From Pyxicephalus adspersus (Eukaryota; Chordata; Amphibia; Anura; Pyxicephalidae), in contig NC_092861.1 of NCBI RefSeq assembly GCF_032062135.1, positions 116,941,365 through 117,005,364 of the forward strand: 64,000 bases of DNA, read 5' to 3'. Made by a program: the position numbers and the translations under genes. A model generated the notes under the pieces. The model did no database searches, was not told where the DNA came from, and saw nothing but the letters and a program-made list of their open reading frames with translations. Every line of letters starts with the position of its first letter. Within the stretch, counting starts at the first letter, position 1. Below are positions 42,171 through 54,190 of this stretch, one piece after another.

Positions 42171-43019
42171 GCCAATGACAGCAGGACACAAGTGAACCAG
42201 CATATGCAATAGCAGATAAAGTAGCAGGAAAGACCATGCCATAGTTGAACACCAACCTAAAAAACCCACTGCAGATAAATCTGCAGTACAAAGTGTGGAG
42301 GTAAGATCAGTGGCACTTTACTAGGCAAAGCTGACTGCACGTAATCCACAAAGCGTGCTATGTGTTGTCAGCCTACAATAGTGCTTTGGAACTGAGTGCA
42401 TTTTTGGCAGACCAACAGGTACTTTTCTGCAGGTTTTTTAAAGTCATAAAATACAGGGGAAATTTGCATGTATTTAGGAGATGTACTGCATATGTTTGTT
42501 TTTTTCTGGCCTATCCTTCATTTAAAGTTATCTGAAATCTATATCAATGGACAGAAAGTATCTTATCGTAGTGTATTTATGACGATGTCTAAACACAGTT
42601 CAGAAGCATACAGAAGAAGTAAGGGTCATTAAAAAAATAAAGGAGGATTAGAAGATGGTATCTTCCAAATATAATGCAAATATTTGTGTACAGCTGAGAC
42701 ACAAAGTAGATTGGGGAGTGATCTTAAATTGACAAAAGCCGGGAATGAATTATTGGGAAGACTGATGTGAATTTATTGAATTAAATGTATTAACTCCTAT
42801 TACTATTAATATAATTTACATTTCTGCCTGTGCGTGTAATTCCAGTACAATCACAACTTATAGTATAAGGAAAGCACAAACATAAAAGACAAAAGACATA
42901 AAAATAATATCCTACAGTAACACACAGTGAAACAAAAGCAGAGAAATTGCCAAAATCTAAAGCAGACTATTTTCTTCGTTTTTTTTTTAAACCCGTTTTT
43001 TTTTTAAACCGTTGAAAAA
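42171..43019. other. Background, no gene seen
   Basis: No supportable feature. Confidence 0.45.
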
Positions 43020-43235
43020 CCTTTCAGGTCTTCGGGGAATACCTGCTATAATTACTATATCCACAGCTCACAGTACTTTAGTGTGGTGGTCAGTGGGAAA
43101 AATGCCTCTTACATTGGGAAGAATGTCACCCTTACAGATAGCCACAAAGATCATTGGTAGCACTTACTGACCTGAGAGGAACAATTTGCTCATTGCTCAA
43201 GGAACCCCTAGCATGGAACTTTGGATGAGAAACAC
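43020..43235 (-). repeat. Copy of the 'TTCTCAAC' dispersed repeat, reversed
   Basis: On the minus strand it reads TCAGTGTTTCTCATCCAAAG ... GGGGTTCCTTGAGCAATGAG ... CCCCGAAGACCTGAAAGG, paralleling 31741-31990. Confidence 0.5.
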
Positions 43236-43810
43236 TGATATAAAGTTAGAAGTGTGAAAGGCTCCTTGTTCTTGTTACACATAACCATTTATTACCTAAT
43301 ACACATTTTATATTAAATATTATAATAATTGTTTTAATTAGATTCTATTAAACAATAAAAAATGTATGTATTGATAAAGGAACATTGCTAAAAGCAATGG
43401 TGACTAAAGATTAAAATAAAATGTGGTTAGATACCATGTTATTGTAACTTTGCAATGATGCACAGTTAATGGGAACCCAAGGACTCTGCTAATATCCTTT
43501 TTTAATTGTACTGCAGGGGATGAAAGTGAGCTTAACAAAAAAAAAATGTGTTCACTTGCCAAGGATTTTTCAATATATTTAGTGTTATTCAGGTCTGCTG
43601 AATCCAGAAATGACATCAGTTTCATTAAATTGGCTCTAGATCTTGTGATACAGAAATTGGAATAGACAATTTTACTAACAACAAATGTTAACACAGCATA
43701 TTATTATCAATCTTTATTTACACCGATTTTATATATTAAATGTAGCATTATTTTCATGAAACTTTCATTTGCCTTCTTTTTATTCATATATTTTCTTTTT
43801 TTACAGAAAT
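43236..43810. other. AT-rich background, no gene seen
   Basis: The 96-codon minus ORF at 43404-43694 has no recognisable motif. Confidence 0.45.
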
Positions 43811-45000
43811 ATGAGTTCTTCAAGAAGTTATTTAAATTACCCTAATGTATTTGACTACATTTGTGGTTAATATTTTCAGCAAAAGCAGAGAGGAAACATT
43901 ACAGAATTTGTGAAACAAGCATATCTTGCATATTTTGGTATTAAACTGGGGGATTAGGATAAGTATTGGGCTTCCCATATGGTATGCAAAACTTGTGTAG
44001 CGTGTCTACGTCAGTGCAAAAATGGAACACTGAAAAGATTGAAATTTGGTGTACCTATGGTATGGCGAGAGCCCAAAAGCATCATAATGATTGTTATTTT
44101 TGTGCTGTGAATGTAAAAGGTTTCAATAGTTACAAGAAAAACAAGTGGGAGTACCCTGATTTGGATTTAGCAAGATGACCTGTTAGCATGTGAATATGAA
44201 GGAAGTGTTTCATCAGTGTTTCATCAGAACCAGCAGTTCTCCCAAGAAGAGCTCAATGATTTAATATGTGACCTGTCATACCAAGTCTGTCATACCAAGC
44301 ATCTGCACTTTTAGCATCCAGGCTAAAAGAAAAAGAACTGCCTGAGACCAGTAGGTAAAATAACGGTTTATAGGACAAGAAAGGTGACACTCCTACCATA
44401 TTTCAGTGAATATGGAGACTTTGTAGCCCTGGACTACTAGCCCATATGTGAGTACCAGAATACCGAGCAGAAGACTGGCGGCTTTTCATAGACAGTTCCA
44501 CTCGAAGTTTGAAATCTGTTTTACTGCATAATGGCTACTGCTATGCATCAATTCCAATCGGTCACTCAACAAAACTTAAAGAATATCCAAATGGCCTTAC
44601 AAAAGCTTTGCTATCATGAACACCAGTGGTCCATACGAAAAGTTGCAGCGAACATCATTAACGAGTTGACAAAGAAAAAATCATTCTTCCTCCACTATAC
44701 AAAGTTGGGATTATTGAAGCAATTTGTTAGAGCTCTGAACAAGGATGGTGATTACTTCAAATACATTTGTAGATTCTTCCCTGGATTGAGTACTGAAAAA
44801 TTAAAAGCAGGAATCTTTGATGGACCCTAGATTCGGAAACATATAAATAAATATGTTGATATCATGATAAATGATTCAAATTTCAAAGGTTACATGACTG
44901 ATACTAAAGCTTCTGCCTGGCAGAGCTATGTCATGGTTGTCAAATACTTCTAGGGTAACCATAAATCACAAAGTTATAAAGAATTACTTTAATTTGTTTG
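43811..45000 (+). pseudogene. Broken copy of an uncharacterised multicopy protein gene
   Basis: Starting at an ATG (43811; MSSSRSYLNYPNVFDYICG), successive frames read as one protein broken by stops and frameshifts: NITEFVKQAYLAYFGIKLGD, MVCKTCVACLRQ, KFGVPMVWREPK, HHNDCYFCAVNVKGFN and KWEYPDLD (to about 44175), EELNDLICDL (about 44250), EYRAEDWRLFIDSSTRSLKS (about 44460-44520), LLKQFVRALNKDGDYFKYIC and LSTEKLKAGIFDGP (44705-44830), then SAWQSYVMVVKYF near 44915-44950. The CxxC/CYFC pairs suggest metal binding near the N-terminus. I recognise the order of blocks as a dispersed family of unknown function found in many animal genomes, possibly transposon-borne, but I cannot name it. It is intronless and clearly dead; at least five breaks are visible. 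Confidence 0.65.
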
Positions 45001-45136
45001 GAAAGAAAATGTTTGTTGACCAGTGTTATAGAGTGATCCAATCCAAGTGAGACCATCCAAGCAAGTTCCAAATTGCATAAAAATGTTGCTAAATGAATTT
45101 TATTTATTTCCCTTTTTCTTTATTTCTAAAATACTA

Positions 45137-45311
45137 TGCGCCCGATTTATTAAAGCTCTCCAAGCCTGGAGAAGATACACATTCATCAGTGAATCTGTTT
45201 GAATCAGCAAAGGATTTCTTCAAAGGCATTTGCTATTTTCCAGCAAATGTTTTGAATCCTGGATCAGATCCATTCCAATTGTTCACTGACGAAATTGATA
45301 AATAAGGCCCT
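45137..45311. repeat. Palindromic MITE copy
   Basis: GCCCGATTTATTAAAGCTCT and CCAAGCCTGGAGAAGATACA at the left, GAAATTGATAAATAAGGCCC at the right; same family as 7407-7629, with a small internal deletion. Confidence 0.7.
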
Positions 45312-47679
45312 ATGTGTCTTTAGCCATTTGAGGTCTCTTACATTAGACATTTGACGTCTCTTACTAGTTTACACTCCTCTTCCTCCCTCGCCAACCAACT
45401 TATACTTACCTTCCCTAAGCTTCTGTATCTCGGTAGTAAAACCGTGTGTAAGCTCAGCTGCTGCCGGGCTTGATGGTTCACTCCAGTGATTCATCCTGGG
45501 TGGTGGTCACATGCTCCATATACTAAGATGCACTGGTACAAAGCATTGGAGTGCATGGAATGCAAATGTTCTTTACAGAAACATAAAGTGAAAAAAAAAA
45601 AGACGTTGAGATCTTTAGTAGTGAAATGTGGTGGAAACCTATAGTGGATGAAATGACCACATCCCTACAACTTGTCCCACTAATGGTTGTAGAGAACTGC
45701 ATATTGGTGCCTATTTGGAACCTGAAAACATCCTTTAATGACAGGGCCACCAAATATTCGATCCTTGGCCCAGAGAAATATATACGTAAGTACAATACAG
45801 TCCAGTACGTGTATGTTTACATTGTAGAATCTGTAGAATGAATGTAGAATCTGTCAATTACTTATCTCTTATCTTATTTAGGAAATCATGAATCAGTGAT
45901 AAGTCATCAATACCCTTTCCATGCACTTAGCGATCCAGTAACAAATTCTCAAATGTAAAAATTTGGACACAGCAAATTAGGTTCAGCGGTTGGGGCTTGA
46001 TTGACATGGATCTACAAAACAAGACTATGTGATTTAAAATACATTTACATGCGAGGATAACATTAGTTATGTTTTCTGTAAATCAGTAAGTAAGTGTTGT
46101 GTTTTTATTCAAATATTCTCTGTATCTGTGTCATTATTTTTAGGTATTTTTAACAATTTTTTAGGAATAGGCAAGGGGCACTATGTATCCATACTTACCC
46201 AAAAGAAAGAGGCAACTAACTGGGTTCCCCTTAATAAAGAGGGTTTCTAGATTCTAAATGAGCCCCCAGCTGTAGACCCATTGAAAAACATTCCTAGGCT
46301 TTACCAGAAGCATAAGGGTTGTACATTTGGGGCATCTTACATGTGTTTGCGTTTTATTGGGCTACATTGGTATGTATAAAGCAAATCATTGGTAAAAATA
46401 TAGCAAACTAAATAAGATGATTATTTAGTTTGCACACAATAGATAAATGAGTAATATTTCTGTTTGCTTGCTTAACATTCATCAAAGCTATCTTATTTGT
46501 ACTGGAATGCATCCTACATAGTTAGCACTGCTCTATGTACCTGCTGTGCTTACCGAGTACTGCATTCAGTGATCCTCAAAGCAAACAAAGACACAAGTCT
46601 GCCAAAGACCCTTGTCAGGTGTCACTGCTAGCCTAAGATAAGACCTCATTATTTGATAATGTTATGTGACTAAAATATAAAACAGAAAAAGGCATAGCAA
46701 TTGTAAATATGTAGCATCATTTTCTTTCTAAATAAAAATGTATAATAAGGACAGTACATTGTTCAAGACTAGACATCAACCCTCCCCATGCAAAAATCTT
46801 TAAACATGCTAGAGCTGTCCCTACTAGTTGTATAAAGGAACAAGGTGGAACAAGATAATCAGCATCACAATCCTTTTCCAGTCAGCCACACAATTATTTA
46901 CCTATATATCTTACACAGTTCACTTGCTTCTTAGATCCCTGAGGTGACTCAGATTTATCCGACTTTCATTCCTCATTAATGTTGGGATTCTGTGGGTTTT
47001 CATGATGTTCTGGCTGCATGCTCTGCTTCTAGGTGTTTGTAAAGTCCAATGAGCACTTCGCCTGTTCCCTGCCTTAGCATCACTCATGGAGTTGTCATTT
47101 TTTATGGCATCCTGTAGCTCATTATGTTGTATGCGGAAAGGAAGCAGAATTTTTCAGAAGGCATGAAAGTCAAAAGGAACAAATTGTAAAAGTTTTGCTG
47201 AACATTTTCCTTTGTAAAACTTTGAAAAATTGCAGCATTGACAGTATTGTGTGACATGGGCAGACTAGTTTGAATATAAAGGGGCTAAAAGATACTTGAT
47301 CCCCTATTTTCTTCATGCAGCAAGGAAAGATCAGAATAAAGACATTAGCAGGGCACAGTAAAATATTTTAGCAAGACACTGGATATAATCTTAGAAAAGG
47401 AAAACGAAATTCAGAAAAATGTCTTACAAAAAGATATTAGAAAGGTTTTTAACCAAAAAGGTGGACTTCTTTAAAAATATATATTTGTGGATTCATTTCA
47501 ACAACTTTTTCAAGCTGATTAACAGCTGGGAACGATTGGGGCATCATCATGTATATAATTAGTTCTAAGAACTAGAAATAGCAGGCCACTGAATAAATGT
47601 GAGGAAGATAAACTAGTACAACGACAGTAACATTGGGGTACTGCCATGTTTAAAGTGTAATTATCCATTGTGCTATCTA
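45312..47679. other. AT-rich background, no gene seen
   Basis: Overlapping short ORFs on both strands near 45523-45841 have no domain signature. Otherwise plain. Confidence 0.5.
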
Positions 47680-47684
47680 AAAGT

Positions 47685-48377
47685 TGTCACAATCACCTCC
47701 TCCTCCTCATTAAAGCACAGACACCTCTCTCCCGCGCATGTGGGCAGTTTTGACGCAGGGCGTGCCTCTGTTTCTAAGCTTTATCAATTCCGTCCAATCT
47801 GATGGCCAATCAGAAAATAGCCTCTTTATCATCCCTGGCTATTTAGCTAGCTCACACACTGCACTCAGTGTTCGTGCAACGTGTCTCCATTGTGCCGAGC
47901 CCCTAGTTCTGTTGAGCTAGTTCCTGTTCACCTGGTGCTTAATTCAGTGTTTCCTGTGTCCAGCTCCTGCGTTAACCCCTCGTTGTCCAGTCTGTTGGTT
48001 CGCAGCCAACTTCCTGTGCTGTTCCAATGTTCCTGTCAGTCTGTGGATATCCCTGTGTCTCCTGCTGTTTACAGTGTCCCCTGTTATCCCTGTGCCCGCA
48101 GTGGCCCCTGTGTCACTGGTGTCTGTCTCCTGGATCCCTGGCGTGTGACTTGACCTCTCTTGCTTGTTGCCTAACTCGTCCCCGGCTTTCTTTGACAATC
48201 CTTCTGCTTTGTGATTTGGTACCGTGTTTTGCACATCTTGGTGTGCCTAAGGACCGCAACCTGGCAGTAACCAGCGGCACTGGAAAACCTGGTTACTGCC
48301 CAGACTCTGCGTCTTGGCCCTTCTCATGGCTCACACCACCTCCGTGCAAGCCATAGCACCCCCTAGTGGGCCTGTCA
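47685..48377 (+). mobile_element. Solo LTR with 5-bp target duplication
   Basis: 693 bp starting TGTCACAATCACCTCC and ending GGGCCTGTCA (TG...CA), flanked by identical AAAGT at 47680-47684 and 48378-48382. The interior is C/T-rich with no gag or pol; a TATTTAGC-type box at about 47850 may be promoter. A lone LTR with a 5-bp duplication is left when two LTRs of a Gypsy-type or retroviral element recombine. The strand is chosen from the C/T-rich strand and is uncertain. The four overlapping ORFs here are incidental. Confidence 0.78.
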
Positions 48378-48382
48378 AAAGT

Positions 48383-48659
48383 CACTGCAGTCATGTATAT
48401 CGTCTTTTCCCAAAAGTCATCCAACCGAGATGAAAAATTCATCATTCGAATAGAGGCACTGGGCCTGATTTATTTAACTAAACGTAAACTGATGTATATG
48501 ATGCATAATGTAAAAAGTTATATGGATAAATATGTTTGTCAGAAAATTAACTACCAATTTCCTATACTACCTCTTTCTAGGTTTGGATGTCCAATTCACT
48601 TCAGTTACAAGCAAAACTATCCTTATAACAACAAAAAATAAACAAAATAACACTCTGAA
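48383..48659. other. Background, no gene seen
   Basis: No supportable feature. Confidence 0.4.
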
Positions 48660-48970
48660 CTTTACTTTCACAGAGTCCCCAATCCCTCCGGAGCTTTCCT
48701 CGCTGTCTTTAAATCCTCCTTTGTTCTAGCGCGAAGGAAGTGCCGGGTGCTGCAATCTTCGTTTGTCTTCTTTTTTCTTCTGGCTTTGTCACCCAAGCTC
48801 GCACTTTTCAGGCGCTAGATGGGGTGATGTAGCCTGCTGTAAATGGGAAAGGGGAGGGGCTTTGTCCTTTTTAAAAAAAAAATGTTTTAAAGAAAAAAAA
48901 AAATTACTTTATATAAAAGAATTTTCCATCCTTTTATGTAAAGTAAAAAGTTTGGTGATAGATCCGCTTT
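48660..48970. repeat. Copy of the TTTTATGTAAGGTAAA dispersed family
   Basis: Carries GTGCCGGGTGCTGCAATCTT (compare the CATCCGGCACTTC text at 16430 on the other strand) and the ACTTTATATAAAAG ... CTTTTATGTAAAGT palindrome, ending AGATCCGCTTTAAGAG. Confidence 0.55.
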
Positions 48971-49050
48971 AAGAGTTTAACTGAAGAAGGATATGCTCTT
49001 CTTGTCCTTTAAAATAGAAATAGGGGAGTGTCTATTTGATCTCTGTCATT

Positions 49051-49086
49051 CTTGAAGAAGTAGCCATTTTGCTGCGAAATGCATCA
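49051..49086 (+). repeat. Recurrent hairpin motif, copy 3
   Basis: CTTGAAGAAGTAGC, loop CATTTT, GCTGCGAAATGCATC. The stem GTAGC/GCTGC differs from copy 1 but still pairs (one G-T). Confidence 0.55.
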
Positions 49087-49432
49087 AATGAAGTTTCCTT
49101 CTCCCTTCTTTGTAGAAAATAGCCCTTTAAAGTCAATATCCAGAGCAGAGTTATCTACCTTTAAATAGTACTGTACTATAGTGTTTGTGTTCAAATTTGG
49201 GATGTCCGTATATTCGACCCGAATATGGCTGTTCGAATATAGATAGACCCGAACCGAAAAACAAGGGATTCAACGGCGCAAATTCATGTGTTAAAAAATG
49301 TGTTAAAAAAATGAATGTTAAAGTAATTTATTGAATGTGTGTGATTTGTTTAACTAACTTTTATTTTTTTACAGGTTATCCCACAATGACAGGATAACTG
49401 TGCAGCCCTGGGAATCCTCCTGTCAGTGTGGG

Positions 49433-49630
49433 ATCCCCGGGCACTAGAGGGTAAATGGGGACAAGTCTCCCCATTCATCACCTCTAGTGCCCTGTGATTG
49501 GTTGAGGAAAGGTAAACCCTGATGACAGCTCAAGCGTCATCAGGATTTTCCTTTCCCCAGCCAATCACAGAGCACTAGAGGTGAATAAATGGGGAGACCT
49601 GTCCCCATTTAACCTCTAGGGCCGGGGGTC
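49433..49630. repeat. Long hairpin-forming inverted repeat (about 80-bp arms)
   Basis: The left arm (CCCCGGGCACTAGAGGGTAA, ACAAGTCTCCCCATTCATCA, CCTCTAGTGCCCTGTGATTG) is mirrored by the right (CCAATCACAGAGCACTAGAG, ATGGGGAGACCTGTCCCCAT, TTAACCTCTAGGGCCGGGG). The centre continues CTGATGAC ... GTCATCAG. Probably a fold-back MITE; no duplication identified. Confidence 0.8.
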
Positions 49631-51650
49631 TTCTCAATGAGAACAGTGTGCGATCCACGGCCCTAGAGGTTAATTAACATCTAGTGCCGGGGATCTTCCC
49701 TGAACATTCACCAGTTTGCAGGTAATACAACCATCTAAAAAAATATGGACATCCCATTGAACTTTTAACTTCTTCAAAATATTCAAACAGGGATCCAACA
49801 TATATTCATTAAATTATTATATCTATTCAGATAAAAGTGAAATACTTGAGTAAAAGCACAAGGGAAATTTGCCTTTTTATATCAATGGATTTAATATTGC
49901 ACTGTGGAAAAGTTATCCATCAACTTCTCAATAATGCTTGACATTGCTGACATTTTTGTCCACATATATCATTTCTTCATTAATGGAAGTTTCTGAGTTT
50001 CCATGAGCAGCCTATTTCACATGCCCTAAACATTTCAATGGGATTTAATTCAGAGCTTTGAATAGGTCAATCCAAAGCCCTCTATTTTCTGTTTTTGAGC
50101 CATTCCTTGATGGATTTGCTAATGTCCTTCAGATCCTGATTATGTTAAAAGATTTTTTATCTTGATCTTTTATCTTTAACAGATGACTTCACTTTCTCAT
50201 CAACTTTCGTTGAAGTAATGTAGAATTCATGGGTGACTCAAAGACTGCAAACTGTCAAACACTGAAGCAGCAAAGAAACCCCAAAAAATAATATATACAT
50301 TACAATACTTCAACATTGGTGTGGAGGTTTTTAATTCCTACTGTTACTGTTGTCCAACAAATTTATCGGTCCACAGTACATTGTTGCAAAGGGCTTTGAC
50401 TTTGCAAAGGTGAGATGTACTTGCTTTGACCAGTAAAGTTTCAAGGGTTATTGATCATGCAGGGAATTTTTGGAGACTTTGGTTTGCATCAAACATTCAG
50501 CTATTGACCCAGACTGAGGATTCAACGGCCCATAATGCTCCCCTTTCTCAAAGGCATTGGTCTTATGTTCAATTTGCAGCTAGGTGAAAAAAGGGTTTAG
50601 GAAGAGACTATGGCACCCATTAACACAAAAAGCAGTTGGGCTGTTCTTGTAGCATCCTGACCCTACCTACAAATAGTAAAAAAAACAGTTATGATTTGGT
50701 TTTAAAATTAAGAATGTGGAGGTACAAATGGTTTACCTAACCTAGGACACCAATATAGTCTAAAATTGTCCATCTAGATCCTCACCTGTTTTAAATACTG
50801 ATAAAAAATATTCCATTCCATGGGCAGCAAGTTGTGTAAGGAAGTTAAACAAGGAAAAAATTCAATTATGGCTTTACAGGCAAGAACACATTTGTTCCCC
50901 ATCTAAAGCAAACCTAAAAATTGCTTTAGTCAGTAGTTTCTCTGCCATTCAGAATAAAGAGCTGAACTTTGTGCACTTATGTCTTTTTCCAACCTCAGTA
51001 ACTTGATAGTTCAAATGCACAGCAATTCTTCTCTTTCAGCCTTTTAAGTCTATTTTAGATTTCAAACAACACAGGATGTGGTAACCTAATGTGCCAGAGA
51101 AAATGCAGTTCTATAGACATAGAAAAATATCAAAAAGGTAATTGAATTATTATGGCAGGTAATTTGGAAAACTAGTGCAAGTTCAGTAATTTAGTCAAAT
51201 AAAATACCTGTGAAATGATAACAGCAGGCCTAAGAGGTAGATGAATCCAGCTGCTTTTAACTTAATCTGCCCAGTGGAGTAATAAATTAGAGGTAATACA
51301 GATGGATCCTTACTCCTAGAAATTAGGTAGAACCTAAGTTTCTACCATTAACACCACTGTATTGAGCGATGGTTGTCAGTTTAATTCATTGAGGGTATTT
51401 TGTGTGTGTGGCCTGATTTCACCAAAGGGCCGTTCAATATGCCTAGTGAATGTAGTGCTACACTAGTACTCATAATTTGAAAGTCTAAAAAGTCTCTTAA
51501 GCAAATAATAAACTTTCTTGATCAGATTATTGTTATGAGCACTATTCAAATTAAAAAAGTTATTGCGCTCACCAGAGTAAAGTCTCACTTCAACGAATGG
51601 TCCCTATGAGCTGGATTGGAGGCACGTTTGCACCACTGTCATCCACTGGC
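49631..51650. other. Background, no gene seen
   Basis: No supportable feature. Confidence 0.45.
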
Positions 51651-51652
51651 AT

Positions 51653-51880
51653 TTAACCTCTCTGGCAGTATGATTATTTTAGTACTTTTAAAAGTCAAAG
51701 CAGCATCTGCATCCCTTGGCCTCACGTCCCCAATGTTCACACTCCAAGGATGTGAGGCCAGGGAACGCAGATGCCGGGCATCTCCATCCCCGTAGGACAA
51801 CCCGCCGACTGCTTTGAGCCGATGTCTCCGGGAGACATGGTCTGCAGCTTTGGCCGGTAAACCCCCCCAGACTCCGCTGG
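51653..51880 (+). repeat. TTAACC-ended dispersed repeat, copy 2
   Basis: TTAACCTCTCTGGCAGTATG at the start is like the reverse of 4926. The right part (GGAGACATGGTCTGCAGCTT, TGGCCGGTAAAC) resembles text inside the hAT MITE at 3850-3890, so two repeats may be joined here. Confidence 0.45.
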
Positions 51881-52371
51881 ACTATAAAAAAAAAGCAACT
51901 AAAAACAAATCTATGGAGTTATTTACCTTTATTAGCCTGAGTAAGAACCAAAAAAAGAACTGGGTGCAGGGACCCTAAATAGCTGCACAGTAAGGACCAA
52001 ATTTAGTGTGTGCTAGTGCTGAATTTGTCCAAATGTTGGAATTGCTCCACAAAGAACTACACTTTTTCTTTATAGCACTTTATTTGATGGTATTAAAGAC
52101 TTAAAAGAACACTGGGAAAATAATGGATTTTGGAACCCTATAACTTCTGGTAAAGGTTTAATTACTGAAACCTGTGTGTACATAGCATGCCTCGGCTGCC
52201 TGAATACATGGAATTTCAGCATGGATACACTTGCTCCAATCACAGTACATATGTGCCTGTAATCTGGAAGAACATTCCCTACTCCACACTTTTCAACATT
52301 TTTCATCTATGAACTATGCTCTCTATGAACCATGCCTGTCACCTAACATTCTGTTGTGGTCTCACAGTATT

Positions 52372-52403
52372 CCCTGAAGAAGCACTCCGGCCAAACGCCC
52401 TGG
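52372..52403 (+). repeat. Recurrent hairpin motif, copy 4 (weak)
   Basis: CCCTGAAGAAGCACTCCGGC followed by CAAACGCCCTGGG: keeps the GAAGAAGC start and AAACGC part but not a clear stem. Confidence 0.4.
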
Positions 52404-53973
52404 GATTGGGACATATTGCTTTGCTCACAGTTACTATTGAGCCGTCTAGTTGACAGGAAGCTTCCCCAGTGTTGATGGGGTCGTCTTTTATATGTATGTT
52501 GATTTGATTATCACAAAGTTGTTAAACTGTGATTTATATACTATGAATGAAGTAAAATTTCATATACAATTTACCTTTTGCCCTTAAAAAAAAACCTATT
52601 TTCTTATTCTTTTTAATAACTGAATTACTTAAAAGAACACATCATATCTGGCCTGGTTTTAACCCTACCACTCAAGTTACTGGTGAATTCAGGAGCCTAA
52701 AGCTTGACAGGAGCCTCCTGGTGACAGTGAGCCAATATTTCTAAACCCAATCAGAAATCCTACTATTTACTGATCCACCTCCCAATAAAATCACATTTCA
52801 TAAATCATGGCTTGATTTCAACAGTCAAGCCATGTAAACATAAACATATTAAAAATAAAAGAAAACTTTCAAAAGCTATAAGTTTCCATAAACAAAATCT
52901 TGCTTGTCAACTCCTTCCAATCCACTTTATGGGAGTCGGACTATTTAGCTATTTAGGAGACTTTGAATGTTTGTCAAAGACATGTTTTGCATGGCCAGTC
53001 ATAAAACTGTATCATGAAAGACTAAAATAGTTTTCTAATTAACAAACAGCAAGTCCCAGCTATTATTTTAATCTTTTCCAGCCAAACCCTGTTATTTTGT
53101 AATTATAACTGTTATTTCATTGCATGAGTAAGTGTTAAAAACTCTACATTTAAATAACTGATACTGCTGGGAAACATTAATATTCCAACAGCTCACATTT
53201 TATTTCTGTTCCACTAATTATATTATTAATAATAAAAATACAAGTATGTCACTTGTTTTTGTGCTAGAGGTCGATTGCAAAAGATTAAATGACTTATTTT
53301 CTTCTTTGATTCTTACATGTATAACAGCCTGAAAAACAAAACTGTCACTTCCATGGGACTGTTAGAACATCCAAACCAAATCTGAGCCTTTTTAAAAATC
53401 AAGAATGAACCCTTTAAATAACTTACATCTGTCATTGTGTCTCTTCATCTAAGTATTATATGTACAGATCATGGGGATATTATCATGGACCGTTGTTACA
53501 CCCAGAGCTGCTCTATACAACAATACTTTTTTATGTAATAGTAAAAGGGTTTAACAAATGAATAAATGGCTAGAATTTATAAAACAGTGATGCTGACATT
53601 ACCTTAAACGTTGGTAATCAAATACTGCAATTGAAATACATCAACCTGAAAGATTTCCACCAGGGAATATTTTAGGAAATGTCTGATTCCCTGTTTAATA
53701 TATAGAGCCCATAGTGTTACCTGACATTGGTAGTAAATGGAAATGTGGTGGTCACTATAGTTCCTATTTACACTGGAGTCAGAAAAAAATATACATTGCT
53801 CTTGGAACCCCTTGAAAATCCAAAATAAACCCTAGATTTCTACAGAACTATTTTGCAACTCTGGTTGCAAAAAGCTAATGTACACAAACAGAAATCAGGG
53901 TACAGTGACAGGTACTCCTGATAGGGCACTGCCCTACCCCCTATACTTTTGCTGCAGGGGGTGTAAACACAGT
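52404..53973. other. AT-rich background with a small inverted repeat
   Basis: CATGGCTTGA and TCAAGCCATG (52806-52834) form a 10-bp hairpin. No gene. Confidence 0.45.
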
Positions 53974-54190
53974 GCCCCTGATTCATCAATGAAATCCGCG
54001 CTCGCTGGAAGCGCGAAAGTACGCGCGGCCATCGATCGCGGATTACCAGATCGCCAGTAAAAAGCTGTCGGATAAGCGCGGCTCCGTGCGCGAGCTTTTT
54101 CAGTTGCTGAATAGCGCGACCGCGTACGATTCCGGATCGCTAATACGAATGCGCGAGCGATAATCCAATTCTGCTTGATGAATCAGGGGC
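53974..54190. mobile_element. CpG-rich MITE
   Basis: 217 bp with inverted ends GCCCCTGATTCATCAA and TTGATGAATCAGGGGC (the left has one extra mismatch further in), AGT on both sides. The interior is dense in CG words (CCGCGCTCGC, GCGCGAAAGTACGCGCGG, ATCGATCGCGG, GCGCGACCGCGTACG), in strong contrast to the CpG-poor surroundings. No ORF of meaning. Superfamily not certain; a 3-bp duplication would fit Harbinger-like elements. Confidence 0.75.

Noticed and set aside
47738..48356. Cluster of ORFs at 47.7-48.4 kb as a gene
   Set aside because: All lie within the solo LTR, which has TG/CA ends and 5-bp duplications; no domain seen.
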